Origin: Solibacteraceae bacterium
Lineage (GTDB): Bacteria; Acidobacteriota; Terriglobia; Bryobacterales; Bryobacteraceae
Direction of reading: 5' to 3'
Assembly: GCA_026984795.1 (NCBI GenBank)
Contig: JALSRK010000057.1
Location: 1-64,000, forward strand
DNA length: 64,000 nucleotides
Position 1 is the first letter of the stretch. Every line of letters starts with the position of its first letter. The notes under the pieces are model-generated. The model did not search any database, had not been told where the DNA came from, and saw only the letters and a program-made list of their open reading frames with translations. Below are positions 42,557 to 51,064 of this stretch, piece by piece. Position numbers and translations under genes: made by a program.

Positions 42557-43441
42557 CTATTGCTGCTGCTGTTGTTGCTGCTGCTGTTGTTGCTGCTGCT
42601 GTTTGGCCTTGGCGGCGGCGATGTCACGCAGCTTGACGGCCCGCGCGCGCTCGGCTTCGGCGATTCGGCGAATCACCGGATTCAATTGCGGATCACCCAA
42701 AACGTCGTCGAGAGTGACGATCGCTTCGTTATAGTTCCCGGCGCCGGTGAGCGCGGCCGCCAGGCGCACCTTGGTGCCGGCGTTGGGGGTCGTGCCCACG
42801 TCGATCGCCTTCTTGAACTGCTCCACCGCCTTCGCGAAGTCTTTCCGCACCATGGCTACCATCCCCAGGGCTTCGTAGGCCTGGGCGCGGAAATCGTTCT
42901 TCGCCGCTTCCCACTGCTCATCGGTGATACGGGGATTGGGCCGGGGAGCCGTCTTGAGAACTTCGATGGCGTGATTGGCCAGTTCGGTGGCCCGGCGGAG
43001 CTTCTCCTCTTTGTCGAGGTCGAACTCGCGCGTCTTCTGCGCCAACCCATTGGCCAGGGCGAGCAGGACAAAGATGTTATCCGGGTCCACCTCGAGAGCC
43101 CGCTCGCCGTAGACCATCATGTTCTCGAAATCGTTGAGCTGCTGATACGAGATCGTGGCCATCTGGAGAGCGAAGCTCTTCCACTCAGAGTCGGGAAAGT
43201 CAGCTACTAGCTTGTCTGCCGCCTCGATCCGGCTCTTGGGGTCGAGGGCGTTCATGATGGCCTGGATCGCCTCCATCTCCGCTTTCGATTTGATGGCGGG
43301 CTGTTTCGCCACCGGCGAGCCTTGTTGGGCAGGCGCCTGGGCGGCGGGGGGCTGTTGTTGATTCTGTGCGGCCTGCTGCGCGGCGGCGGGCATCATAGCC
43401 GCCGTGACCAAAACCGTCGCAAGAAAAAGTCTTACAAACAT
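42557..43441 (-). CDS. Exported TPR-like protein with C-terminal polyglutamine tract
   Basis: 294 residues. ATG 43441 has AGGAG at seven bases and opens a signal peptide (MFVRLFLATVLVTAAMMPAAAQ). A Gln/Pro/Ala-rich linker (~25-45) follows. Helical repeats come next, with TPR spacing (ALQMATISYQQLNDFENMMVYGERALEVDP, AYEALGMVAMVRKDFAKAVEQFKKAID). The protein ends in 14 consecutive Gln, encoded by a repeating CAG/CAA pattern directly before the stop. Likely a periplasmic scaffold or assembly protein. Similar Gln-rich TPR proteins occur in Acidobacteria. Confidence 0.8.
   Translation of the reverse strand: MFVRLFLATVLVTAAMMPAAAQQAAQNQQQPPAAQAPAQQGSPVAKQPAIKSKAEMEAIQAIMNALDPKSRIEAADKLVADFPDSEWKSFALQMATISYQQLNDFENMMVYGERALEVDPDNIFVLLALANGLAQKTREFDLDKEEKLRRATELANHAIEVLKTAPRPNPRITDEQWEAAKNDFRAQAYEALGMVAMVRKDFAKAVEQFKKAIDVGTTPNAGTKVRLAAALTGAGNYNEAIVTLDDVLGDPQLNPVIRRIAEAERARAVKLRDIAAAKAKQQQQQQQQQQQQQQ
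42558..42603 (-). repeat. CAG/CAA tandem repeat encoding 14 Gln
   Basis: Read on the minus strand, the unit CAGCAGCAGCAACAA (15 bases) repeats almost three times. Length change by slippage would keep frame if whole codons are gained or lost. Confidence 0.85.
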
Positions 43442-43491
43442 CAAGTACTCCTGTATATCATCGTAACTGTTTTGAGCGAGCGCCGGACGCC

Positions 43492-44982
43492 TCAATGACG
43501 CCCCGGTGAGCGAAAAGCTCCCTCAATACCTTTCCGCGCCATGTCTTTGACTTTCGGCGAGGCCTCGGGGATTCGGAGCGCCTGTTGGTAATAACCGCGC
43601 GCCTTGCCGCTGTCGCCGGCGATGTCGCTCAGGCGTCCGAGATAGAACAGGATCCAGGCCTTGTCCCGGGGCTCCGGGCCGGTCGCGAGCGCCTTCTCGA
43701 AGAGGGAAGCGGCCAGCTCCGGGTCGTTCTGAAGGGTGGCGATGCGGGCTAGCCCGTAGTAGGCCCGGGCATGGAACCGGAGCTCGGCGGGCATCTTCAA
43801 GACCTTGAGGAACCGTTCCCGGGCCGGTTCCAGATCCCGCTTGCGGTAAAGCGCCTCGGCTTCCTCCAGAACCTGTTCCACGGGGGAACGCACCGGCGCC
43901 GGGGGCGGTTTCGGCTTGACGAGGTGGACCGGCTTTTCCTGGTCGAACTCCAGGTTCTGGGCCCGGGCTTCCTCCCTGGCCAGGTCGATCGCTTCGATCA
44001 TGTCGCGGAAATAGAGCCGCATCGCCTCCGGCTGTCGCTCGTAAACGGGAAGCTGCTCGTAGAAGTGGGGCGCCAGGATGTAGCCCTGGCGGTAGGCCTT
44101 GTCCACCATCTGCTGTTTCTCTTCCGGCGTGGCGTTCGAGAGACGGGCCAGGATCGCCTTGATCAGCGAGCTGGTCGCCAGAAGCTGGAAGTCCTTCTTG
44201 TAGTACTCGGGAAGGTACGGGGCGCCCAAGGCGTAATCCCCCAGAGCCGACACCCGCTCGAGAGCGTCGGCGGCCCGCGAGACAACCGGTTCGAGCACGT
44301 AGTGCAAATAGCTGTAACGGATCTCGTCGATGGGGAACTCCACCGAGGGGGTCACCACCACGTAGTAGTTGCCGCGGTAGCTCCGCGTGTGGACCTGGTT
44401 CGGCGCGCCGAGCAGGCAGATCACGATCTGGAAGCTCCGTCCGGAGACGCCGCTGGTGGGATTCCGCAGGTACCCGTTCAGCTCGAAGAGGCTGTCGATC
44501 ACCAGACGGTGGTAGCGGGCGGCGAACTCTTCCACCGCCGGCTGGATCCGCTGGAAGAGCGCCGGGATGTCCGCCTCCCGGTAGAACTCGGCCAGCAGCG
44601 GTTCGAGCCCGATCAGGCGCTGGACGTCGGGGGGCAACTGGTAAGTCGGTTCGGGCAGGCTGAAATCCGGCGGCCCGTGGCTGATCAGGGCAAAGGAAAT
44701 GTACTGGCTCAGCTCCGCCGTCCAGTCGCCCAGGGCGTGGTCTTCGTAGAATTTCCGGAGCTTCTCGACCGAGGCCAAGCGCCGGGCCTTCAACTGCTCC
44801 CGGATCTCGAGCCGGACCGGGTGGTTCGTCGGCGAGTCGAGTTGCGCATCGTAGCCGGCGGCGTTGATCGCCGCCATCACGGTGAACAGCGTCTCGTGGG
44901 CATCCATCGAGCCGTGCTGGGCGCGTGCCGCCGGGGAGGCGATCGCCGCCAGCCAGAACAGGATGGGCAGGAAACGGATCAT
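43492..44982 (-). CDS. Exported TPR-containing protein of unknown function
   Basis: 496 residues. ATG 44982 overlaps the TonB-receptor stop (ATGA) and begins a signal peptide (MIRFLPILFWLAAIASPAARAQ). Residues ~30-370 are a large helical domain with no motif I can name (HETLFTVMAAINAAGYDAQ, YISFALISHGPPDFSLP, VVVTPSVEFPIDEIRYSYLHYVLEPVV). A proline linker (KPKPPPAPVRSP) leads to three or four TPR repeats (~390-490). Translational coupling to a TonB receptor and the following TPR protein suggests an envelope uptake or processing system. Confidence 0.72.
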   Translation of the reverse strand: MIRFLPILFWLAAIASPAARAQHGSMDAHETLFTVMAAINAAGYDAQLDSPTNHPVRLEIREQLKARRLASVEKLRKFYEDHALGDWTAELSQYISFALISHGPPDFSLPEPTYQLPPDVQRLIGLEPLLAEFYREADIPALFQRIQPAVEEFAARYHRLVIDSLFELNGYLRNPTSGVSGRSFQIVICLLGAPNQVHTRSYRGNYYVVVTPSVEFPIDEIRYSYLHYVLEPVVSRAADALERVSALGDYALGAPYLPEYYKKDFQLLATSSLIKAILARLSNATPEEKQQMVDKAYRQGYILAPHFYEQLPVYERQPEAMRLYFRDMIEAIDLAREEARAQNLEFDQEKPVHLVKPKPPPAPVRSPVEQVLEEAEALYRKRDLEPARERFLKVLKMPAELRFHARAYYGLARIATLQNDPELAASLFEKALATGPEPRDKAWILFYLGRLSDIAGDSGKARGYYQQALRIPEASPKVKDMARKGIEGAFRSPGRH

Positions 44983-46823
44983 CGGGCTCTGCCGGAGCCG
45001 AACACGGCTACCTCCACACCCGCCAGAATACCGCGGCCGGGCATGGCAACGCCGGGAACCTCCTCGTAAGACGCGGCGGTGAGGTTGCTCAGTTGCACGA
45101 AAGGATGAAACCGGCCGCGGACGCGGGCGGCATAGAGGTCCCAGACGGCGTACGGCTCCCGCCCGTACCGCGCCAGCGCACCGAAACGTGAGCGCAAGGC
45201 GACGCCGCCGGGCAGCACTTTCTGCCAACCGGCGATGCCGTAATGCCGGGGGTAGTTGAAGACATACCGCGAGGCGTAGCCGGGCGTCAGGTCCTGGGCG
45301 CCCCGCAGGGCCGTGTAGTGCAGGTCCAGGCGCCCGAGCCGCCGCACGCGCGCGGTGACGCCGGCTTCCAGGCCGGTGAAGCGCAGCCGCTGGAAGTTCG
45401 TCGCCCGCCAGAGGCCGCCGGGAGAGGCGCGGATCCAGTCGATGACGTCGCGCTCCCGCCGCTGGAAGACGGTGATTTCGCCGCGCAAGCGGCCGCTCCA
45501 GTTCCAGTCGATGCCGGCCTCGTAGTTCCAGGCCGACTCCGGGCGCAAATCCGGCGAACCCCGGTTGGCCGGATCGTGGTAGTAGAGCTCGGTATAAGTG
45601 GGTACCCGAAAGGCACGGCTGACGCTGGCCCGGAACTTGATCCGCGAAGTCAACCAAGCCCCGGCCGCCGCTGTCGGGCTGAACTCAGTGTGGGCCGCCC
45701 CGTAGACCTCGAGCCGGCCGCCGGCGCTGAAGAAGAAGCGCCGCCAGGCGCGCATGTCCATCGCCGCGTAGCCGGCCCCCCGGGCGCGGGTGTGTGAACC
45801 CAGATTGTTGCTGTCGATGGCCTCATGCAGTCCCTCGGCCCCATAGTGCAGCTTTCCGTTCCGGCCCACCGGCTCCCACCGGCGGACCGAAGCCTGGTAG
45901 CTCTCGGTGGCGTGGCGGTTGGTGAAGACCTCGGGCCGGTCGCGGAAGAGCACGAACAGGTCCGTATGGCGGCGGAAGGAGAATGAGACGTTCGTCCTCT
46001 TGCCCAGATCCTGGCGGCCGGCCGCCACCCACGTCTTGGTGCGCTCCCAGGAGTTGAAGTCCCCGTAGAACTGCTCGGCGCCGAACGGCCGGTCGGCATG
46101 AGCCAGGAAGATGCGTGTGCCGCCGAGCGGCGTGAGGAACTCGGTGCGCGACGTCAGCGAAAGGTTCCGGTAGTCGCGGTTCTCCATGAAGCCGGTGGAG
46201 AAGTCGCGAAAAAAGGCGATTTGTTCGGCGAAGGAGCCCTTCACCAGAGCCAGCGAACCGCGCTGCTGGTTGCGGCCCCAGTTCCCCACCCCGGTCCTCA
46301 ACCGGAACTCGGAGATCTCCGGTTTCTTGGTGATGAAATTCACCACTCCCCCGACCGCGTCCGAGCCGTAGAAGGCCGACCCGGACCCCTTGAGCACCTC
46401 GATCCGCTCGAGCGACTCCATGGGCAGCGGCAGGTTCATGTTGTGGTGACCGGTCTGGACGTCGTTCATCCGCATGCCGTCGATCAGCACCAGCGTCTGC
46501 CCGTAGGTGCTGCCGCGGATGGAAAGGTCGCCTTGAAGGTGGCCGGGGCCGCGCTGGCGAAGATCGATCGACGGATCGAGCTGGAGGAAGTCCACCAGCG
46601 TGTTCGAGAGCAGGCGCTCCTCGGAACGGATCTCGAAGACCCGGACGGGCCGGTCGCTCTCTTCGAGCGGCACGGGCTCGAACGTGCCCGTGACGACGAC
46701 CACGTCATGCCGCGGCCCGAGCGGGGAAACCTTCTGCTCCTTGTTCGCCTCCTCACCCCTGCCGGCGGCGGGCAACAGGGTTCCGAGGCACAGGAACAGT
46801 GCAAATATTGCGCGAATTCTCAT
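44979..46823 (-). CDS. TonB-dependent outer-membrane receptor (BtuB-like)
   Basis: 614 residues. A signal peptide (MRIRAIFALFLCLGTLLPAAG) is followed by a likely TonB box (DVVVVTGTF) and a plug domain: DFLQLDPSIDLRQRG, GDLSIRGSTYGQTLVLIDG, RIEVLKGSGSAFYGSDAVGGVVN. The rest is a 22-strand barrel typical of cobalamin/siderophore receptors (GSPDLRPESAWNYEAG), ending in a short strand before FGSGRAR. The ligand is unknown. TAGAAT (minus strand, 46832-46837) lies eight bases before the ATG and there is no ribosome-binding site, so it may be leaderless. It is first in an operon running to rnc. Confidence 0.9.
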   Translation of the reverse strand: MRIRAIFALFLCLGTLLPAAGRGEEANKEQKVSPLGPRHDVVVVTGTFEPVPLEESDRPVRVFEIRSEERLLSNTLVDFLQLDPSIDLRQRGPGHLQGDLSIRGSTYGQTLVLIDGMRMNDVQTGHHNMNLPLPMESLERIEVLKGSGSAFYGSDAVGGVVNFITKKPEISEFRLRTGVGNWGRNQQRGSLALVKGSFAEQIAFFRDFSTGFMENRDYRNLSLTSRTEFLTPLGGTRIFLAHADRPFGAEQFYGDFNSWERTKTWVAAGRQDLGKRTNVSFSFRRHTDLFVLFRDRPEVFTNRHATESYQASVRRWEPVGRNGKLHYGAEGLHEAIDSNNLGSHTRARGAGYAAMDMRAWRRFFFSAGGRLEVYGAAHTEFSPTAAAGAWLTSRIKFRASVSRAFRVPTYTELYYHDPANRGSPDLRPESAWNYEAGIDWNWSGRLRGEITVFQRRERDVIDWIRASPGGLWRATNFQRLRFTGLEAGVTARVRRLGRLDLHYTALRGAQDLTPGYASRYVFNYPRHYGIAGWQKVLPGGVALRSRFGALARYGREPYAVWDLYAARVRGRFHPFVQLSNLTAASYEEVPGVAMPGRGILAGVEVAVFGSGRAR

Positions 46824-46831
46824 ATCGTCCG

Positions 46832-46837
46832 ATTCTA
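46832..46837 (-). promoter_or_regulatory. -10 element of the TonB receptor operon
   Basis: TAGAAT on the minus strand, eight bases before ATG 46823. No clear -35 element. Confidence 0.35.
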
Positions 46838-46901
46838 CCAGCGCTTCAGGGATTACTTCATCTCGATCGAGAATAGGATGAAGGGGCCCCTTCCGCGGGA
46901 T

Positions 46902-49793
46902 TCACTCGTACGTCACCCAGATCGGACTGCTCCAGGCCAGCGATCCGTCGGACTGTTCCACCCGGATGTAGTAGTAACTTTCCCCGGATCCTCTCTTGGC
47001 CTCCAGATCCCGGTATTCGAAGGCCACAGTCTTCGCGTCCGGCTCCACGGTGTGAATGAACTTGTTGTTCTTGACAACCACGATGCGGGCGATGGGCTGC
47101 GTGCCGGCCACCTTCACCTGCAGCAGGGGTACATCGCGGGTCCGGAAGACATCGCCCATGATGTGATCCCCGATTCTGAAGTCCACGATGATGTTGTCGG
47201 TGGCGGCGTAGGTGTGCCGGGCCTTCATGGCGTCGATCAGGTCCTGCCGCTCGTTCATCGCGTCTTCATCGACGAGGACGCAAGCGTAGGCGTCGTGGGT
47301 GGCGATATGGTCCGAGCTGGCCTGGACGCCGAGCTTGAGTCCTTTGGCCCAGGCTTCCCAGACGAAGCCCGCCGGCCGCCAGGGCTCGCCGTGGTGGTAG
47401 TAGCGCTTGTCCGGCGTCTCGGCGCGCGGCGCTCCGGGGTATTCGTAGGAAGCGTGGAGTCCCTGGTAGAGCTCGACAATCGGCTCGAGTTCCGGGTCGT
47501 TGTCCCGCCAGTCGGTCCCCTGGTCGGTGCCGGTACTGTGCGCCGTAGCGATGCCGCCGTTCTTGCGGAGGTAGGGATAGAGCACGGGGCCGGTGTTCCG
47601 CTTCCCTGCTCGCTCTTCGCGTGAGATGGGAAGTTCGCGGACGCCGCGCCGGGCGAAGATCGTGTTCCGGTGCCCGTTCGGGTACGGCACGCTCCGTTCG
47701 GTGCCGAACAGCGGCCAGAACCGGCCCGGCACGAAGTAGATGTCTTCGGACTTCTCGGTGCGCCACCAGTTGTACTCGACCGCCGGACCGCCACCGTACT
47801 GATGGTCCGTGACGAGCATGAAGTCGTAGTCGCCGGCCGAGAAAGCGTAGCGGTAGAAGTCGATCAGCGCACCGTCGCCGATCCCATCGCCCGATATGTC
47901 CGTGTGGCGGTGCAGATCGCCGCGCAGGATCCGGTAACGCTTGCCGCCGACCTCGATGCGGTAGCTCCGGATGGCTGCGACGTCGGCGGGTTCATTCTCG
48001 TGAACCGGCGGCGTACGGACCAGGACTTCGTGGAACGGGCGCAAGGCTGGCGGGGAGCCCGCCGGGACCCCGGCGGGGTCGAGAACCGTGTAGGCGAGGC
48101 GCGTCCGCCGGGGGCTCGGGCCGCGGCGGTTGGTGGCGACCTTCGGAGAACCGAAGGGACGGTCGTCCTTCGCCCACGCGAACCAGAGTCTTCCGTCCCG
48201 GGTCGCCGCCGCCGTCGCCCAGACGTCGTTGCGGCCGTTCGTGCCGTGGAGTTTCACCGCCGGCATCCAACCGCCGCCGTCGAGACGCGTGAGCAGCACT
48301 TCCCAGATGCCTCCGGCGCCCCAGTTGTTGTTCACCCGGGTGGTGAAGCTGGTGAGCGCCCGGAACATCACCCAGAGGCGGCCTTGAGCGTCGGTGATCA
48401 GCCGCGGCTGCTGATAGTAGTCGCCGTATCGGCGCGGCACTACGCCCCGGAAAGGCGCCGCCGGCTCGAACCAGTTCGACCCGTCGAGCACCGCTACCTT
48501 CACATGGCGCCAGCGGTAGAGCCCTGCGCCCCCGCCGGGTTTGAAGCGCTGGCTGGTCCAGTCCTTGCCCCAGTTGGCCTGGCCGTGGTCCCAGGCGATC
48601 CACAGCCGGTCCCGCTGGTCGCAGGCTACCGACACATTGGCGTCGAAGCCCCGTGACCGGGTCACCTGGAGGCGCTCGCCCAGCCGGCCGCCGGCGGCGA
48701 GCTTGCGTACATAGACGTTGAAGTCCCCGGATTCGTAACCGTCCCAGGCGATCCAGACGTTGCCCCTCGAATCGGCCGCCGCCGCCGGGGCCCACTTGTC
48801 GCCGCGACCCGGGCTGATCCGCTTCTCCGGCGACCAGCCGGACCCGTCCCATTGCCGGTGCAGGATCTCGGAGACCCGCCCGCGGAATCCCTGCCAAACC
48901 ACGTGCACCCGGCCCCGGGCGTCGGTCACCACGTCGTGATAAAGGTTCGGGCCCTCCCCGCCGGAAGCCAGCACCCTCACTTCCGAGAGTTGCTGTCCCT
49001 CGAGATACCGGGCGAACACCCCCCACCGGCCTTCGTGTTTGCCGGACCAGATCACCCAAACCCGGCCGCCGCTGCTCACGGCCGCCTTCGTGCGGAAATT
49101 GTCATCGTAACCCGGGGGTGAGACCCGCAGCGGCTTCTCCCAGCCCGTTCCGCTCCAGCGCGAAAGCCACACGCCGTCTTTGCGGTCCGAGTAGCAGATC
49201 CAGGTGAGCCAGACGTTGCCCGCCGCATCCGCAGCCAGCGCAGGATAGTCGTTGTAGCCGGGGAGTAGATCGAGGTCGAAGGCCGCCGGCAGGCGTTCCG
49301 CGCTCGCCTCTCCCTCGAGAAACTTTAGCGGCCGGCCCAGGCGCAGCTCGCCAAGATGGAACGAGAAGCGGCCGCGTTTGGTCTCTACAGTGACGAGAGC
49401 GTCGTCAGGGGCCCGGAGGGTGGCTACGACCCCGTTGGGGACCATGGCGAAGGGCCGGGTGTGGACTGGGTCGTAGCCACGAGGAGTCGTCGAATCGGCA
49501 TAGCGCGTCACCCGGGTCGTCAGCAGCCAGCGGTTCTCTCCCATGACCTTGTCGCGGCCTTCGAAATGGACACCCGAGAGCCGTTCAATGCGGCCGGTCG
49601 AGAGACGGATCTCCCCGTCCCAGCGCGCCGGCGTGAGCCGTTTGAGGCCGAACATCAGCCGAACCGAGACGAGCCGCCCGCCCGGCGGACTCCCGCCGCC
49701 CGGCGCCGCCTGCGCTTGCCCGTGGAACGGCGCTGCGCCAAGCAGCAAGCTTGTAAGAGTCAGGAGATGGACGAACGTAGCTCGCGGAGTCAT
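46902..49793 (-). CDS. Exported beta-propeller plus PHP/DUF3604 protein
   Basis: 963 residues. ATG 49793 is preferred over ATG 49802, which abuts the GAGGA site directly. A signal peptide is followed by a beta domain, then repeated units with GNVWLTWICY, GRVWVIWSGK, GRVHVVWQGF, GNVWIAWDGY, DRLWIAWDHG and GRLWVMFRA: six or more propeller blades at ~170-570. The last ~330 residues start GDLHRHTDISGDG and contain VTDHQYGGGP, STGTDQGTDW and SSDHIATHDAYACV, the DUF3604/PHP-type metal site. A hydrolase activity is likely but its substrate is unknown. It stands alone. Confidence 0.82.
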   Translation of the reverse strand: MTPRATFVHLLTLTSLLLGAAPFHGQAQAAPGGGSPPGGRLVSVRLMFGLKRLTPARWDGEIRLSTGRIERLSGVHFEGRDKVMGENRWLLTTRVTRYADSTTPRGYDPVHTRPFAMVPNGVVATLRAPDDALVTVETKRGRFSFHLGELRLGRPLKFLEGEASAERLPAAFDLDLLPGYNDYPALAADAAGNVWLTWICYSDRKDGVWLSRWSGTGWEKPLRVSPPGYDDNFRTKAAVSSGGRVWVIWSGKHEGRWGVFARYLEGQQLSEVRVLASGGEGPNLYHDVVTDARGRVHVVWQGFRGRVSEILHRQWDGSGWSPEKRISPGRGDKWAPAAAADSRGNVWIAWDGYESGDFNVYVRKLAAGGRLGERLQVTRSRGFDANVSVACDQRDRLWIAWDHGQANWGKDWTSQRFKPGGGAGLYRWRHVKVAVLDGSNWFEPAAPFRGVVPRRYGDYYQQPRLITDAQGRLWVMFRALTSFTTRVNNNWGAGGIWEVLLTRLDGGGWMPAVKLHGTNGRNDVWATAAATRDGRLWFAWAKDDRPFGSPKVATNRRGPSPRRTRLAYTVLDPAGVPAGSPPALRPFHEVLVRTPPVHENEPADVAAIRSYRIEVGGKRYRILRGDLHRHTDISGDGIGDGALIDFYRYAFSAGDYDFMLVTDHQYGGGPAVEYNWWRTEKSEDIYFVPGRFWPLFGTERSVPYPNGHRNTIFARRGVRELPISREERAGKRNTGPVLYPYLRKNGGIATAHSTGTDQGTDWRDNDPELEPIVELYQGLHASYEYPGAPRAETPDKRYYHHGEPWRPAGFVWEAWAKGLKLGVQASSDHIATHDAYACVLVDEDAMNERQDLIDAMKARHTYAATDNIIVDFRIGDHIMGDVFRTRDVPLLQVKVAGTQPIARIVVVKNNKFIHTVEPDAKTVAFEYRDLEAKRGSGESYYYIRVEQSDGSLAWSSPIWVTYE

Positions 49794-49933
49794 CGCACCC
49801 ATTCCTCGTCAGAACTGGTGCACCTAGCCTACTACGCAGATCCGTGAGGGACAAGGGCATGGAACCGTGCTTGACGCTTCTCCGGAAGGAGGCGCATGGA
49901 ACGCGAAGTTGCGCCGGGCGGACGAGAAGGAAC

Positions 49934-50995
49934 TCAACCGCACCGACCGCGGATCCCGGGCGGCGAGCCGGAGCCGAATGCCGGCCCGGGCACGGGACAA
50001 GGGCAGCAGTCCGGCGGACAGGCGTCGTGTCCGATGGGAAGCTTGCCCAGCACGAGGCGCGGAGCGCCGGCGTCGAGCCTCTCCAGAATCAGTTCCCGGA
50101 TCATCCTGACGAAGCGGGGATGGACGCCGACGGTCGCCGCCCGCACCATCTTGAGACCCAGCTCCTGGGCCACCTCCTGCGCCTGGATGTCAAGATCGTA
50201 GATGACCTCCATGTGGTCGGAAAGGAAGCCGATCGGCACCAGAACGAGGTTCTGCGCACTGCGCTGCCGGGCTACCTCGCGCAGGTAGTCGCAGATGTCC
50301 GGTTCGAGCCACGGCTGCGAGGGCGGGCCGCTCCGGCTCTGATAGACCAGTTCCCAGGACAGGCCGATCCGTTCAGCCACCAACCGCGAAGCCTCGGTCA
50401 CCTGTTCGACGTACTGGGAGGTGGCGGCCATGGCCACGGGAATGCTATGGGCGGTGAAGACCAGCTTCACGGTGTCGCGGAAGATCGCCGGGAACTGATC
50501 CAGGGCCGCCTCGACGTTCTCGACCATCGGTTCGATGAACCCCGGGTGATTGAAGAAGGCCCGCAGCTTCTCCACTTCCGGGGCGCCGGGACCCAGTTCC
50601 TCGCGGGCGCGCTCGATATCCTCGCGGTATTTCCGGCAACCGTCATAGGAGCTGTAGGCGGAGGTAAAGAAGGCCAGGGCCTTGCGGATCCCGTTGCCGC
50701 GCATCCGGGCCAGCGTCTCCCTCAAGAACGGATGCCAGTGGCGGTTTCCCCAGTAGACAGGCAGGTGGGGGCCGTGTTCGGCGAGCTCGTTCTCCAAGGC
50801 TTGGACGAGCTCGCGTACCTGGTCGTTGATGGGGCTCTTGCCGTCGAAGTGGTAATAGTGCTCGGCGACCTGTTCCAGGCGCTCCCGGGGCACCAGTCTT
50901 CCCCGCACGACATTCTCCAGATAAGGAATGACGTCTTCCCGTTTCTCCGGCCCCCCGAATGAAACCACCAGGATCGCTTCGTAGTCGCTCGCCAC
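49934..50995 (-). CDS. hemH: Ferrochelatase
   Basis: 353 residues. Family landmarks are LVVSFGGPEKREDVIPYLENV, VYWGNRHWHPFL, FTSAYSSYDGCRKYRED, the catalytic His in FTAHSIP, and the Glu in GFLSDHMEVIYDLD. It inserts iron into protoporphyrin IX or, in the coproporphyrin-dependent route, into coproporphyrin III; which one cannot be settled here. The C-terminal ~30 residues hold four Cys (DACPPDCCPC), possibly an iron-sulfur or metal site. Its presence suits the heme-rich locus at 23-31 kb. Nucleotides 49803-49933 hold no gene. Confidence 0.92.
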   Translation of the reverse strand: MASDYEAILVVSFGGPEKREDVIPYLENVVRGRLVPRERLEQVAEHYYHFDGKSPINDQVRELVQALENELAEHGPHLPVYWGNRHWHPFLRETLARMRGNGIRKALAFFTSAYSSYDGCRKYREDIERAREELGPGAPEVEKLRAFFNHPGFIEPMVENVEAALDQFPAIFRDTVKLVFTAHSIPVAMAATSQYVEQVTEASRLVAERIGLSWELVYQSRSGPPSQPWLEPDICDYLREVARQRSAQNLVLVPIGFLSDHMEVIYDLDIQAQEVAQELGLKMVRAATVGVHPRFVRMIRELILERLDAGAPRLVLGKLPIGHDACPPDCCPCPVPGPAFGSGSPPGIRGRCG

Positions 50996-51064
50996 GTTCT
51001 ATTAGATGGTACCGCGGCACGGAATCGATGCGGATTCCCCGGCCGGCCGTGGTGGTCGGCTAGC

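Noticed and set aside
42558-42603. CRISPR-like or satellite repeat
   Set aside because: The repeat is in-frame CAG/CAA coding for Gln; no spacers are present. No CRISPR array was seen anywhere in the window.
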